From Massilia sp. ST3 (GTDB lineage Bacteria > Pseudomonadota > Gammaproteobacteria > Burkholderiales > Burkholderiaceae_D): a DNA stretch of 64,000 nt. The notes under the pieces are model-generated. The model was not told the DNA's origin and searched no databases. It saw only the letters and a list, made by a program, of their open reading frames with translations. How positions within the stretch are numbered: the stretch's first letter is position 1; every line of letters starts with the position of its first letter. The position numbers and the translations under genes were made by a program. The DNA is taken from contig NZ_JAGPWC010000021.1 in NCBI RefSeq assembly GCF_018119405.1, positions 1-64,000 of the forward strand. Direction: 5' to 3'. Positions 7,159-17,169 of the stretch are shown here, in pieces.

Positions 7159-9417
7159 ATGCCTTACGATCCGAACCCGGCCGGGTTCAAGCCCTACATT
7201 CCGGCCAACGCCCGCCTGCCCGAATTCACCGTCCGCGCCCTCATCATGGGCGTGGTGCTGGGCATGGTGTTCGGCGCCTCCTCCCTGTACCTGGTGCTGA
7301 AGGTCGGCCTCACGGTGTCGGCCTCGATTCCGGTCGCGGTCATCGCGATCACCCTGTTCGGCGTGGCGCGCAAGTTCGGCGCGCGCGAATCGACCATCCT
7401 CGAGAACAGCATCACCCAGACCGCCGGTTCGGCCGGCGAATCGCTGGCCTTCGGCCTGGGCGTGACCATGCCGGCGATCCTGATCCTGGGCTTCGACCTG
7501 GAGATCTCGCGCGTGATGCTGGTGGGCGTGCTGGGCGGCCTGCTGGGCATCCTGATGATGATCCCGATGCGCCGCACCATGATCGTCGACAAGCACGGCG
7601 AGCTGAAATACCCGGAAGGCACCGCCTGCGCCGAGGTACTGAAGGCGGCCGCCACCAACGTCTCGCGCGAAGCCGCGGGCGAAGCGCTGGAATCGGATTC
7701 CGACGCCGTACGCGACGCCAAGCGCCGCGCCGCGATCATCTTCGGCGGCTTCGGCATCGGCCTGCTGTACAAGACCCTGAGCGTGTCGCTCAAGGGCTGG
7801 AAGGATACCGTCAACTTCGAGTTCGGCGCGCCGCTCAAGGGCGGCTCCGCCGGCGCCGAGGTCTCGCCCGAGCTGCTGGGCGTGGGCTACATCATCGGCC
7901 CGCGCATCGCCTTCACGATGGCGGCGGGCGGGGTGCTGTCCTACCTGCTCCTGATCCCGATGATCAAGTTTTTTGGCGACCTGCTCACGGTGCCGCTGGC
8001 GCCGGGCACCACCCTGATCCGCGACATGTCGCCGGACGACATCCGCAACGCCTACGTGCTGTACATCGGCGCGGGCGCGGTGGCCGCGGCCGGCCTGATC
8101 TCGCTGGTGCGCTCGATGCCGATGATCTGGAAGAGCCTGTCCTCGGGCCTGGCCGGCATGGGTAAATCCAGCACTGGCGATACCTCGAGCCGCACCGACC
8201 GCGACATCCCGATGAAATGGGTGGTGATCGGCTGCCTGGCCATCATCGCCATCATCACCGTCGCCACGCCGCTGCACATGAACCTGCTGGGCGCGCTGCT
8301 GATCCTGGTGTTCGGCTTCCTGTTCGCCACCGTCTCTTCGCGCCTGACGGGCGAAGTCGGTTCGTCCTCGAACCCGATCTCGGGCATGGCCGTGGCCACC
8401 TTGCTGTTCACCTGCCTGATCTTCCTGGTGATGGGCTGGACCGGCGGCCAGTACTACGTGACCGCACTCTCGGTCGGCGCCATCGTCTGCATCGCCGCCA
8501 GCAACGCCGGCACCACCTCGCAAGACCTGAAGACCGGCTTCCTGGTCGGTTCGACGCCGCGCCTGCAGCAGTACGCGATCCTGTGCGGCGCCTTCGCCTC
8601 GGCCCTGATCCTGGGACCGATCCTGCTCAAGCTGAACGACGCCGGCACCGTCTATGTGCCGGCGGCCCAGGTGGCGCCGGGCTTGACGGTCGACGCCTCG
8701 AAACTCACCCAGACCGCCCAGCTGCAAGGTCCGCAGGCCGAGAGCGACAAGAACACCTACAAGGTCTGGCAAAAGCTTGATGCCGTGGGCGGCCCGGCGG
8801 GCAAGTACCTGGTGGCGGACGACGGCAAGCCGGTCTACCTGGTCGACCCGGGCATCAACGGCACCCACAAGACCCGGCCGGACGGCACCGAGGTCAAGAA
8901 ATACGACGCGCCCAAGGCGGTGCTGATGTCCTACATCATCAAGGGCATCCTGGACCAGGAACTGCCCTGGACCCTGGTGCTGTTCGGGGTGATGATCTCG
9001 GTGGTGCTGGAAATGGCAGGCATCGCCTCGCTGGCCTTTACCGTCGGCGTCTACCTGCCGCTGGTGTCGACCCTGCCGATCGCCGTCGGCGGCCTGCTGC
9101 GCTGGATCGTCGACCGCCGCAACAACACCCTGCCGCAGTACGAGAAGCTGACGCCGGAACAATGCCAGGCCGCGGGCGACCGCAGCGCCGGGACCCTGCT
9201 GGCATCGGGCTACATCGCCGGCGGCGCGCTGGCGGGCATCATCATCGCGATCACTGCCGGCGTGCTGACCAGCTTCGACAGCGACATGACGAAATGGGCG
9301 GAGGCGTCGAATCCCTTCTTCGCGGGGCCGGATGCGCACGTGCTGACCCTGATTCCGTATGCGGCGATCATCCTGCTGCTGTGGTGGGTGGCGCGGGAGA
9401 GGCCTGAGAGGAAGTGA
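7159..9417 (+). CDS. OPT family oligopeptide transporter
   Basis: This large polytopic membrane protein (752 residues) belongs to the oligopeptide transporter (OPT) family, which takes up peptides or metal-chelate compounds by proton symport. It has many hydrophobic helices, an early SSLYLVLKVGLTVSASIP segment and KYPEGTACAEVLKA, both characteristic of bacterial OPT proteins. A hydrophilic loop lies between about residues 495 and 590. The ATG at 7159 was chosen because GAAGGAA precedes it; upstream in-frame codons would add 23 residues without support. The gene ends before a strong terminator. The substrate cannot be read from sequence. Confidence 0.9.
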   Translation: MPYDPNPAGFKPYIPANARLPEFTVRALIMGVVLGMVFGASSLYLVLKVGLTVSASIPVAVIAITLFGVARKFGARESTILENSITQTAGSAGESLAFGLGVTMPAILILGFDLEISRVMLVGVLGGLLGILMMIPMRRTMIVDKHGELKYPEGTACAEVLKAAATNVSREAAGEALESDSDAVRDAKRRAAIIFGGFGIGLLYKTLSVSLKGWKDTVNFEFGAPLKGGSAGAEVSPELLGVGYIIGPRIAFTMAAGGVLSYLLLIPMIKFFGDLLTVPLAPGTTLIRDMSPDDIRNAYVLYIGAGAVAAAGLISLVRSMPMIWKSLSSGLAGMGKSSTGDTSSRTDRDIPMKWVVIGCLAIIAIITVATPLHMNLLGALLILVFGFLFATVSSRLTGEVGSSSNPISGMAVATLLFTCLIFLVMGWTGGQYYVTALSVGAIVCIAASNAGTTSQDLKTGFLVGSTPRLQQYAILCGAFASALILGPILLKLNDAGTVYVPAAQVAPGLTVDASKLTQTAQLQGPQAESDKNTYKVWQKLDAVGGPAGKYLVADDGKPVYLVDPGINGTHKTRPDGTEVKKYDAPKAVLMSYIIKGILDQELPWTLVLFGVMISVVLEMAGIASLAFTVGVYLPLVSTLPIAVGGLLRWIVDRRNNTLPQYEKLTPEQCQAAGDRSAGTLLASGYIAGGALAGIIIAITAGVLTSFDSDMTKWAEASNPFFAGPDAHVLTLIPYAAIILLLWWVARERPERK

Positions 9418-9424
9418 GTTGTAG

Positions 9425-9451
9425 AGAAGCCGGCGTGAGCCGGCTTTTTTT
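9425..9451 (+). terminator. Rho-independent terminator of the OPT gene
   Basis: A short perfect GC-rich stem (AGCCGGC / GCCGGCT) with a GTGA loop is followed by a run of T. It sits 8 bases after the OPT stop codon. Confidence 0.85.
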
Positions 9452-9473
9452 ATGCGTTGGTGGCGTGCTAAGG

Positions 9474-9507
9474 AACTTGGGTCCCCGCGCAGGCGGGGAC
9501 CCAAGTT
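9474..9507. repeat. REP-like palindrome, single copy
   Basis: A perfect palindrome (AACTTGGGTCCCCGC, 4-base loop, complement) lies between the OPT terminator and the SDR gene end. It belongs to the same broad family as the copies near 11.5, 14.8, 20.9 and 23.1 kb: a GC-rich hairpin next to an AACTTGG(G/A) tail. Confidence 0.75.
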
Positions 9508-9521
9508 TGCCGGCGTACCGA

Positions 9522-10445
9522 CTACACGTACGCCAAATCGTGCTGCCGGATCACCACATCGATCCAGTCATTCGTATGCCCGAACCGGTAGCCGAGCGAT
9601 TTGGCCCGGGAAGTATCGAGCACCAGCGCCGACGGAAAATCGAAGGGCGACAGCACCCCGGGCGCGGCCACCTGGGCCGCCTGGCGCGGGAAGGCGTCCT
9701 CGTCGAGGGCCTCGGCCACGCGCGCATGCAGGGCGAATGCCGACAGCGGACCATCCGCGGCCGCGTTGACCGGGCCGGTGAAGGACTGCCCGCCCGCCCA
9801 CACCAGGAAATTGGCCGCTTCCTTGGCCTGCATGAAGGAGACGTCGGCCTGGGCGTTCGAGTAGGGCAGCGCGGCGCGCAGGCGCACCAGGTCGACGTAG
9901 TGGGCCAGGCGGCCGGTGAAGTCGTCCGGTCCGCCGAGCACGTGGGCCAGGCGCACCGTGACGGTCGGCAGGCTTCCGTCGCGGTAGAGATAGGCCTCGG
10001 CCTGGATCTTGCCGCAAACATAACTCTCGACCGCGCGCGCCGGGTCGTGCCAGGGGTAGCCGGCGTCGATCGGCTGGGCGTGCACGTTCAGGTCGCGCTC
10101 GGCGAAGGGACGTCCCAGCGGTGCGAGTTCGCGGTAGACGTCGATGGTCGATGCCATGACGTAGCGTCCAACGCGTCCGCCGAAGACCCGCACCGAGATC
10201 GCCGCGTCGAGCGGCGAATAGCACATCTGGTCGTAGACGATGTCGAAGCGCGCATTGCCGAAGGCGGCGCGCATGGCGGATTCGTTGCGGCGGTCGACGC
10301 GCACCCGGGTGATGCGCTCGCCGAAAGGATCGGGCGCATAGCCCCGTGTTGCGATTGTCACACGGTGGCCGGCCAATAACAGGCGCTGCACCAGCAGTTT
10401 GCCGAAAAAGCGGGTGCCACCGATCACCAAAATATTCTTGGGCAT
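9522..10445 (-). CDS. NAD-dependent epimerase/dehydratase family (SDR) protein
   Basis: This 307-residue extended-SDR protein has an N-terminal Rossmann fold with the nucleotide-binding motif VIGGTRFFG at residues 7-15. The usual catalytic YxxxK is recognisable only loosely (YVCGKIQAE, near 143), so it may act as a reductase, epimerase or mRNA-binding-type homologue. The substrate is unknown. It is divergent from a LysR-type regulator across about 100 bases, the classic arrangement of a regulator and its target gene. Confidence 0.8.
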   Translation of the reverse strand: MPKNILVIGGTRFFGKLLVQRLLLAGHRVTIATRGYAPDPFGERITRVRVDRRNESAMRAAFGNARFDIVYDQMCYSPLDAAISVRVFGGRVGRYVMASTIDVYRELAPLGRPFAERDLNVHAQPIDAGYPWHDPARAVESYVCGKIQAEAYLYRDGSLPTVTVRLAHVLGGPDDFTGRLAHYVDLVRLRAALPYSNAQADVSFMQAKEAANFLVWAGGQSFTGPVNAAADGPLSAFALHARVAEALDEDAFPRQAAQVAAPGVLSPFDFPSALVLDTSRAKSLGYRFGHTNDWIDVVIRQHDLAYV

Positions 10446-10551
10446 GACTTTTCCTTGTGTGTTCAGCTATATTGTATTTTCTGGACGTTCCTTCCTTCAA
10501 CCTAGAAAAAGTACAGGTATTGAATAAGAAATATTTATGCATGGGGTGGCG

Positions 10552-11451
10552 ATGAAGCCCTTGCGCAGCCTTTCCGGCCTGATCGACTTCGAGTGCGCGG
10601 CCCGCTGGGGCAGCTTCAAGCTGGCCGCGCGCGAGCTGCACAAGACCCCGGCGGCGGTCAGCCTGCAGGTCAAGCAGCTCGAGGAAAACATCGGCTTTCC
10701 GCTCTTCGTGCGCCACCCTCGCCACATCGCGCTGACCGAGAAGGGCCAGGAGCTGGCGGTGGCCACCGGCCGCATGCTGGGCGACCTGCGCGCCAAGGTG
10801 GCGGCCCTGCAGCGCGGCGACGAGGAATCGGTGCTGCGCATCTCGACCACGCACTCGTTCGCGATCAAGTGGCTGGTGCCGCGCATGCACCGCTTCACCA
10901 AGCTGTATCCGGAGCTGGACATCCGCATCGATTCGAACGACGCGCCGGTCGACCTGCAGGCCGACAGCACCGACGTCGCGGTGCGCTACGGCCCGGTGCG
11001 CGACGGCGATCCGGCGACCCTGTTCCGCGAACGCCTGGTGCCGGTGTACAGCCCGGAACTGCTGGCGCCGGGACAGGCCGACCTCACCCTGGCCGACCTG
11101 CCGCACTGCCGCCTGCTGGTGGAAACCTCGCCCGAGGCCTGGCTGCAGCTGCTCAACGAGAACAAGGCGCTCAAGGGCAAGTACGACTTCTCGCGCGGCT
11201 ACAGCCACTGGGGCGTGCTGGTGCAGGCCGCGGTGGCGGGGCAGGGGGTAGCGCTGGTGCCCTACGGGATCGCTTTCCAGGACATCGTGTCGGGCGCGCT
11301 CAGGCAGATTCCCTGCCGCAGCGCGCCGTTCGGGAACGGGTACAAGTTCCTGGTGAATCCGCACAAGGAGCACATGCTCAAGGTGCGGCGGTTCAGGGAG
11401 TGGATGGTGGGGGAGATGGCGGAGATGCGGGCGACGCTGGACAAGGTGTGA
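10552..11451 (+). CDS. LysR-type transcriptional regulator (GcvA-like)
   Basis: This 299-residue regulator has an N-terminal winged helix-turn-helix (AARELHKTPAAVSLQVKQLE, about residues 20-40) and a LysR substrate-binding domain with GVALVPYGIA near the C-terminus. The start at 10552 gives the family-typical distance to the helix-turn-helix. An ATG 15 bases upstream (10537) is equally in frame but also lacks a strong ribosome binding site. It probably controls itself and the divergent SDR gene, as inferred from layout. No effector can be named. Confidence 0.88.
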   Translation: MKPLRSLSGLIDFECAARWGSFKLAARELHKTPAAVSLQVKQLEENIGFPLFVRHPRHIALTEKGQELAVATGRMLGDLRAKVAALQRGDEESVLRISTTHSFAIKWLVPRMHRFTKLYPELDIRIDSNDAPVDLQADSTDVAVRYGPVRDGDPATLFRERLVPVYSPELLAPGQADLTLADLPHCRLLVETSPEAWLQLLNENKALKGKYDFSRGYSHWGVLVQAAVAGQGVALVPYGIAFQDIVSGALRQIPCRSAPFGNGYKFLVNPHKEHMLKVRRFREWMVGEMAEMRATLDKV

Positions 11452-11480
11452 GTTCCGGGTTGGGCACGCAAAAAATCGGC

Positions 11481-11506
11481 TCCCCGCGAAGGCGGGGACC
11501 CAAGTT
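11481..11506. repeat. REP-like palindrome, single copy
   Basis: A TCCCCGC / GCGGGGA hairpin is followed by CCCAAGTT. It is closely related to the palindrome at 9474-9507 and sits downstream of the LysR gene. Confidence 0.65.
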
Positions 11507-11530
11507 CGGTGAGTCGCCCCTAAAACAAAA

Positions 11531-11556
11531 ACGGCAGCCACGCAGGCTGCCGTTTT
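11531..11556. terminator. Bidirectional terminator between LysR and POT genes
   Basis: A nine-base stem (ACGGCAGCC / GGCTGCCGT) with a five-base loop is flanked by A-rich sequence on one side and T-rich on the other. It can therefore end both the plus-strand LysR transcript and the minus-strand POT transporter transcript. Confidence 0.85.
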
Positions 11557-11575
11557 CATTGGAAGCAAAAAACCC

Positions 11576-13081
11576 TTACTTCACGCCATGCATCAGTTTC
11601 TGGATCAGCGGTGCGATCAGGAACAGCAGCACGCCGCCGCCCAGCAGGATCCAGAAGCCGAAGGTGTAGCCGTCCAGCGCCGAGGCCACCGACATGCCGG
11701 TTTCGCCCGACACGTGCGAGGCGAAGATGCCCGACAGGTTGTTGCCGATACCGGTCGACAGGAACCAGCCGCCCATGCCCAGGCCCACCAGGCGGGTCGG
11801 GGCCAGCTTGGTCACCATCGACAGGCCGATCGGCGACAGGCACAGCTCACCGATCGACTGCACGACGTAGACCATGAACAGGGTCCAGAACGGGATCTTG
11901 CCCTGGTCGTTGATCAGCTGGGTCAGCGCATACATCAGCAGGCCGAAGGCCAGGCCGTTGAAGATGATGCCCAGGCCGAACTTGCGCGGGATCGACGGGT
12001 TCACGTTGCGCTTGCCCATCGCGACCCAGATGGCGGCGATGATCGGTGCGCAGACGATGATGGCGATCGAGTTCACCGACTGGAACCAGGCAACAGGGAA
12101 GGTCCAGTCGCCGAAGTCGCGGTTCACGATCTGGTCGGCCAGGAAGGTGAACGAGCTGCCGGCCTGCTCGAAGAAGCACCAGAACAGGATGTTGAAGAAG
12201 AAGATGATCATCATGGCGATGGTCTTGTCGCGCGAGACCGCGCCTTCGCGCACGCCTTCCACGATCAGCATCAGGGCCAGGATAATGAACAGCACGGTCA
12301 GCACGACCTGCAGGTTGGCGGCGCCGGCCTGCAGCAGCAGGTAGACGACCGGGATCACGACCAGCGAGCCGATGATCACGCCGATCAGGCGCTTCGGATT
12401 GGCCAGTTCGCCGACCGGTGCGCCAATGCCCTTGAGCTGCTTGCGGCCGAAGTAGAACCACACCAGCGACAGCAGCATGCCCACGCCCGAGGCGAAGAAC
12501 ACGATCTTGTAGGCTGGGGTGTCGCCGGTGTTGAACACGTTCTGCGCCAGCTGCTGGGTCAGGATCGGCGAGATGAAGGCGCCGGCGTTGATGCCCATGT
12601 AGAAGATGGTGAAGCCCGAGTCGCGGCGGGTGTCGCTGATCGAGTACAGCTGGCCGACCATGGCCGAGATGTTCGGCTTGAACATGCCGTTGCCGACGAT
12701 GATGGTCGCCAGGCCGAGCTTGAAGATGTCCTGGCTCGGGATGGTGATCATGAACAGGCCGGCCGCCATGAAGATCGCGCCGACGATGATCGAGCGCTGG
12801 TAGCCGATGACGCGGTCGGCCACGTAGCCGCCGAAGACGGCGCCGGCGTAGACCAGCGCAAGGTAGGAACCGTAGGTCAGGTTGGCGTCGGCCTGGCCGA
12901 CCGCGTCGCCGCCGTAGAACTGGGCGACGATGTAGAGCACCAGGGCCCAGCGGATGCCGTAGAAAGCGAAGCGCTCCCAGAATTCGGTCATGAACAGCAT
13001 CCACAGCGGAGCTGGGTGGCCCATGATCTGTTTGAATTCTGGGATCGGTCCCTTGGCAGGTGAAGTAGCAGCACCGCTCAT
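11576..13081 (-). CDS. POT/PTR family proton-dependent peptide transporter
   Basis: This 501-residue inner-membrane protein is a di-/tripeptide:H+ symporter. It shows the family ExxER motif (EFWERFAFYG, about residues 33-42), the FYMGINAG signature in the fifth helix region, and 12-14 hydrophobic helices. The ATG at 13081 follows an excellent GGGAGGAA ribosome binding site; a longer reading with 26 more residues has none. With the OPT gene 3 kb away, the region carries two unrelated peptide uptake systems, but they are not in one operon. Confidence 0.93.
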   Translation of the reverse strand: MSGAATSPAKGPIPEFKQIMGHPAPLWMLFMTEFWERFAFYGIRWALVLYIVAQFYGGDAVGQADANLTYGSYLALVYAGAVFGGYVADRVIGYQRSIIVGAIFMAAGLFMITIPSQDIFKLGLATIIVGNGMFKPNISAMVGQLYSISDTRRDSGFTIFYMGINAGAFISPILTQQLAQNVFNTGDTPAYKIVFFASGVGMLLSLVWFYFGRKQLKGIGAPVGELANPKRLIGVIIGSLVVIPVVYLLLQAGAANLQVVLTVLFIILALMLIVEGVREGAVSRDKTIAMMIIFFFNILFWCFFEQAGSSFTFLADQIVNRDFGDWTFPVAWFQSVNSIAIIVCAPIIAAIWVAMGKRNVNPSIPRKFGLGIIFNGLAFGLLMYALTQLINDQGKIPFWTLFMVYVVQSIGELCLSPIGLSMVTKLAPTRLVGLGMGGWFLSTGIGNNLSGIFASHVSGETGMSVASALDGYTFGFWILLGGGVLLFLIAPLIQKLMHGVK

Positions 13082-13250
13082 GCGGTTCCTCCCGAAATAG
13101 TATTTGTCTCGATGGATTGGTATATGGACGATCGGCGTGCCGAGAATTCCAATAGGCACGCATTCTAGTGCATATTTGTTAGCGCAAGCGAATTTTTTCC
13201 AGCTGTGTTAATACGCGCGCACGCAGGCGCACGGCCCGGCGCGCCAGGCA

Positions 13251-13287
13251 GACAAAATGTTGCACTTTGGCGTATATTGCCTATCAG
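13251..13287 (+). promoter_or_regulatory. Possible ppnN promoter
   Basis: TTGCAC at 13260-13265 is followed 16 bases later by TATCAG. A second choice is TATATT at 13273-13278 with GACAAA upstream. The start lies about 50-60 bases downstream, at 13338. Both are weak matches. Confidence 0.3.
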
Positions 13288-13337
13288 GCCTGTCGATCAT
13301 TGGCTCGTATCACAGTAGAGAAAAGGAAAACAACACC

Positions 13338-14708
13338 ATGACCCATGATGTAGTCGATACGCTGATTTCCCCGGAAGGCCGCCTGGAGGTTCTGTCCAAG
13401 GCGGAGGTGGCCAAGCTGCTCGACACCAGCAAGGCCGGCCTGTATGACATTTTTCGCAAGTGCGCGCTGGCTGTCCTGAACAGCGGCAGCGACATCGATG
13501 ACGGCAAGGAGCTGATGGAGCGCTACGCCAGCTTCGACATCAGCATCCTGCAGCGCGAGCGCGGCATCAAGCTCGACATCCGCGGCGCTCCTGCGCACGC
13601 CTTCGTCGACGGCAAGATGATCAAGGGTATCCACGAGCACCTGTTCGCGGTGCTGCGCGATATCGTGTACGTCCACTTCGACGTCACCGACAACCCCAAG
13701 TTCGACATGGCCCGCACCGAGGGCATCACCGACGCGGTCTTCCACATCCTGCGCAACGCCAACGTGCTGCAGCCGCAGCGCAATCCCAACCTGGTGGTGT
13801 GCTGGGGCGGCCACTCGATCAGCCGCGTGGAATACAACTACACCAAGGAAGTCGGCTACGCGCTGGGCTTGCGCGAGCTCGACATCTGCACCGGCTGCGG
13901 ACCGGGCGCCATGAAGGGCCCGATGAAGGGCGCCACCATCGGCCACGCCAAGCAGCGCCTGACGGGCGGCCGCTACCTCGGCATCTCCGAGCCGGGCATC
14001 ATCGCGGCCGAGTCGCCGAACCCGATCGTGAACGACCTGGTCATCATGCCGGACATCGAGAAGCGCCTGGAGGCGTTCGTCCGTACCGGCCACGGCATCG
14101 TGGTGTTCCCGGGCGGCGCCGGCACGGCGGAAGAAATCCTGTACATCCTCGGCATCCTGCTCCACCCGGACAATGCCGAGATTCCTTTCCCGCTGTTCTT
14201 CACCGGCCCGGCCTCGGCGCGCGAGTACTTCGCGCAGATCGACCACTTCATCGGCCTGACCCTGGGCGAGGCGGCCCAGCGCCGCTACAAGATCATCATC
14301 GACGACCCCGAGGCCCTGGCGCGTGAGATGCACGCCGGGATCAAGCAGGTGCGCGAATACCGCAAGGCGCACAGCGACGCCTATTACTTCAACTGGCGCC
14401 TCAAGATCGACCATGAATTCCAGCGTCCGTTCCGCCCGACCCACGAGAACATGCGCAACCTGAAGCTGCACCGCGCGCAGGAATCGCACATGCTGGCGGC
14501 GAACCTGCGCCGCGCCTTCTCGGGCGTCGTGGCGGGGAACGTGAAGGAAGAGGGGATCCGCGCGATCGAGAAGTACGGGAAGTACGAGATCCAGGGCGAG
14601 AGTGCCATCATGGGGCCGATGGATGCGCTGCTGGCGTCGTTCGTCGAGCAGAGCAGGATGAAATTGCCGGGGAAGGCGTATACGCCTTGCTATACGATCG
14701 TGCAGTAG
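13338..14708 (+). CDS. ppnN: Pyrimidine/purine nucleotide 5'-monophosphate nucleosidase
   Basis: This 456-residue protein is the size of E. coli PpnN (YgdH, 454 residues). The family cleaves nucleoside monophosphates to ribose 5-phosphate and free base and is regulated by (p)ppGpp in E. coli. The central LOG-type Rossmann domain carries FPGGAGTAEE, the family signature for substrate binding and catalysis. The N- and C-terminal extensions typical of PpnN are also present. AAAAGGA precedes the chosen ATG. It is monocistronic and ends at a bidirectional terminator shared with lysS. Confidence 0.93.
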   Translation: MTHDVVDTLISPEGRLEVLSKAEVAKLLDTSKAGLYDIFRKCALAVLNSGSDIDDGKELMERYASFDISILQRERGIKLDIRGAPAHAFVDGKMIKGIHEHLFAVLRDIVYVHFDVTDNPKFDMARTEGITDAVFHILRNANVLQPQRNPNLVVCWGGHSISRVEYNYTKEVGYALGLRELDICTGCGPGAMKGPMKGATIGHAKQRLTGGRYLGISEPGIIAAESPNPIVNDLVIMPDIEKRLEAFVRTGHGIVVFPGGAGTAEEILYILGILLHPDNAEIPFPLFFTGPASAREYFAQIDHFIGLTLGEAAQRRYKIIIDDPEALAREMHAGIKQVREYRKAHSDAYYFNWRLKIDHEFQRPFRPTHENMRNLKLHRAQESHMLAANLRRAFSGVVAGNVKEEGIRAIEKYGKYEIQGESAIMGPMDALLASFVEQSRMKLPGKAYTPCYTIVQ

Positions 14709-14735
14709 GTCCGCGTGCACCGTTAGCTTCTACAC

Positions 14736-14841
14736 CGTCGTTCCGGCGAAGGCCGGAACCCGAGGCCGTGCCGCTGCCACTGGCGTGACACGCAGACGGT
14801 ACGCTCGCGAACTTGGATTCCGGCCTTCGCCGGAATGACGG
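14736..14841. repeat. Inverted REP pair (REPIN-like)
   Basis: Two oppositely oriented palindromic units face each other at 14736-14761 and 14811-14841. Each has the core TTCCGGCGAAGGCCGGAA or its complement; the second has an ACTTGGA tail. About 50 bases of non-palindromic sequence lie between them. It sits between ppnN and lysS. Confidence 0.8.
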
Positions 14842-14889
14842 TTTTGAGGCTGGAGGTGGTGGTTTGCCGTATCGCTTTTCACCCACACA

Positions 14890-14924
14890 AAAAAGGCGGC
14901 CGTGCAATGCACGGCCGCCTTTTT
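14890..14924. terminator. Bidirectional terminator between ppnN and lysS
   Basis: A 16-base perfect stem (AAAAAGGCGGCCGTGC and its complement) with a 3-base AAT loop provides T runs in both directions. It serves the convergent ppnN and lysS transcripts. Confidence 0.9.
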
Positions 14925-14943
14925 CACTCAATCGCCTGGACGC

Positions 14944-16479
14944 TCAGTCTTCCTTGCGCAAATGCGGGAACAACAGCACATCCCGGATATTCGGCGAATC
15001 CGTAATCAGCATCATCAGGCGATCAATACCGATCCCGCAGCCACCCGCCGGCGGCATGCCGTATTCCAGCGCGCGGATGTAGTCGGCGTCGTAGAACATC
15101 GCTTCGTCGTCGCCCGCGTCCTTGGCCGCCACCTGCGACAGGAAGCGCGCCGCCTGGTCTTCGGGGTCGTTCAGCTCCGAGAAGCCGTTGGCGATCTCGC
15201 GGCCCACCATGAACAGCTCGAAGCGCTCGGTGATGCCTTCGCGGGTGTCCGAAGCGCGCGCCAGCGGCGAGACTTCGACCGGATAGTCGATGATGAAGGT
15301 CGGTTCCCACAGCAGGGCTTCGGCGGTCTCTTCGAACAGCGCCAGCTGCAGCGCGCCCAGGCCCGAGGTGGCGAAAGGCTTGACGCCGAACTTCAGCAGT
15401 TCCTGCTTGAGGAAGTCCATCGAGTTCAGCTGCTCGGGGGTGTAGCCCGGCGCGTACTTGTCGATCGCCTCGACGATGGTCAGGCGCTGGAAGGGCTTGG
15501 ACAGGTCGAGTTCGCGGCCGCCGTAGGTCAGGACGGCGCTGCCGTGGGCGTCGACGGCAGCCTGGCGGATCACCGATTCGGTGAAGTCCATGATCCACTT
15601 GTAGTCGGTGTAGGCCGCATAGAATTCCATCATCGTGAATTCCGGGTTATGACGGACCGACACCCCTTCGTTGCGGAAGTTGCGGTTGATCTCGAACACG
15701 CGGTCGAAGCCGCCCACCACCAGGCGCTTCAGATAGAGCTCGGGCGCGATACGCAGGTACATTTCCATGTCAAGCGCATTGTGGTGGGTGATGAAGGGCT
15801 TGGCCGCGGCGCCGCCCGGGATCGGGTGCAGCATCGGGGTCTCGACTTCCATGAAGCCGTGCTTTTCCATGAAGCGGCGCATCGACGACATGGCGGCGGT
15901 ACGCGCCTTGAAGGTGCGGCGCGTCTCTTCGTTCATGATCAGGTCGACGTAGCGCTGGCGGTACTTGGTCTCCTGGTCGGCCAGGCCGTGGAACTTGTCC
16001 GGCAGCGGGCGCAGGGCCTTGGCGATCAGGCGCAGGCGGGTGACCTTGACGGTCAGTTCGTCGGTCTTGGTCTTGAACAGCGTGCCTTCGACGCCCAGGA
16101 TGTCGCCCAGGTCGTAGCTGCGCAGGGCTTCCATGGCTTCCTCGCCGGCGCTGTCGAGCGTGACGTAGATCTGGATGCGGCCGCTGGCGGCCGGGCCCGA
16201 GCTGTCCTGCAGGGTCGCAAATGCCGCCTTCTTGCCGGCTTCGCGGCGCAGCATCATGCGGCCGGCCAGCACCACGGCGACCGGCTCGGCTTCGAGTTCC
16301 TCGCGGGTCTTGCCGGTATGGCTTTCGACCAGGTCGGCAGCCTTGTGCTGGGGGACGAAGTCGTTCGGGAAGGGGTTGCCCTGCTGGCGCAGCGCGGCCA
16401 GCTTGGCGCGGCGCTCGGCCATGATCTTGTTCTCGTCAAGGGCCGGGACTGGCGCCTGTTCTTGGTTTTCCGTAGTCAT
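14944..16479 (-). CDS. lysS: Lysyl-tRNA synthetase, class II
   Basis: This 511-residue enzyme charges tRNA-Lys. An N-terminal OB-fold anticodon-binding domain (about 70-180) precedes the class II catalytic core. Motif 2 is visible as [11 protein letters not shown]...[11 protein letters not shown] and motif 3 as [14 protein letters not shown] near the C-terminus. It is the last gene of a prfB-HAD-lysS operon, 26 bases after the HAD gene. prfB-lysS linkage is widespread in proteobacteria. Confidence 0.97.
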   Translation of the reverse strand: MTTENQEQAPVPALDENKIMAERRAKLAALRQQGNPFPNDFVPQHKAADLVESHTGKTREELEAEPVAVVLAGRMMLRREAGKKAAFATLQDSSGPAASGRIQIYVTLDSAGEEAMEALRSYDLGDILGVEGTLFKTKTDELTVKVTRLRLIAKALRPLPDKFHGLADQETKYRQRYVDLIMNEETRRTFKARTAAMSSMRRFMEKHGFMEVETPMLHPIPGGAAAKPFITHHNALDMEMYLRIAPELYLKRLVVGGFDRVFEINRNFRNEGVSVRHNPEFTMMEFYAAYTDYKWIMDFTESVIRQAAVDAHGSAVLTYGGRELDLSKPFQRLTIVEAIDKYAPGYTPEQLNSMDFLKQELLKFGVKPFATSGLGALQLALFEETAEALLWEPTFIIDYPVEVSPLARASDTREGITERFELFMVGREIANGFSELNDPEDQAARFLSQVAAKDAGDDEAMFYDADYIRALEYGMPPAGGCGIGIDRLMMLITDSPNIRDVLLFPHLRKED

Positions 16480-16505
16480 GATGGATGCGATTCTTGTTAA
16501 GTTGT

Positions 16506-17168
16506 TCAGGCGAACAGGCTGTCAACGTCCAGCTCGGAGAAGTCGTTGACGATGGCCACGATATTGTCGAATTCCGCGAAGGCCGTGGCGGGCAGGGTGG
16601 TCGTCAGGACCACCGCGCGCATGCCGGCGCGGCGCGCGGCTTCCACGCCCAGCGGCGCGTCCTCGAACACGATGCAGTGCTCGGGCGCGACGCCGCAGCG
16701 CCGGGCCGCTTCCAGGAACACGTCCGGATGCGGCTTGCCGCGTGCGACATCGGCGGCGCCGACGATCGCGTCGAAATGGCGGCGCAGGTCCAGGCCGTCG
16801 AGCGTGAACTCGATGTTGGCCGGCGGCGCCGCGGTGGCCACCGCCAGCCGCGTGCCGCCGGCCTTGGCGCTGGCGACCAGGTCCTCGAAACCGCCCACCG
16901 CGCGCAGGTGCGGCGCGTACAGCTCGCGGTAGACGCCTTCCTTCTCGTGGATCAGGGTGGCGACTTCGTCGTCGGCCAGTTCCGCCTCGAGGTGCGCGCG
17001 GATGATCTCCTGGCCCTGGCGGCCGGCCGTGGTGCGGAAGAACTCGTCCGCGTCGACGGCCTTGCCGCGGCGCTCGAAGAAGGTGATCCACGAGCGCGTA
17101 TGGAAGGCCATGTTGTCGACGATGGTGCCGTCCATGTCGAACACGAAGGCGCGTGCTGCAGGCGTCAT
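16506..17168 (-). CDS. HAD-IA family phosphatase / phosphomutase-like
   Basis: This 220-residue HAD-superfamily protein has motif [10 protein letters not shown] (nucleophile Asp11 and acid/base Asp13), a helical cap after it, motif II in AVATAAP, motif III lysine in GKPHPDVF, and motif [13 protein letters not shown]. It resembles beta-phosphoglucomutase and phosphoglycolate-type phosphatases; the cap gives no firm substrate call. Its ATG lies one base after the prfB stop, so it is surely cotranscribed and probably translationally coupled. Confidence 0.88.
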   Translation of the reverse strand: MTPAARAFVFDMDGTIVDNMAFHTRSWITFFERRGKAVDADEFFRTTAGRQGQEIIRAHLEAELADDEVATLIHEKEGVYRELYAPHLRAVGGFEDLVASAKAGGTRLAVATAAPPANIEFTLDGLDLRRHFDAIVGAADVARGKPHPDVFLEAARRCGVAPEHCIVFEDAPLGVEAARRAGMRAVVLTTTLPATAFAEFDNIVAIVNDFSELDVDSLFA

Positions 17169-17169
17169 C

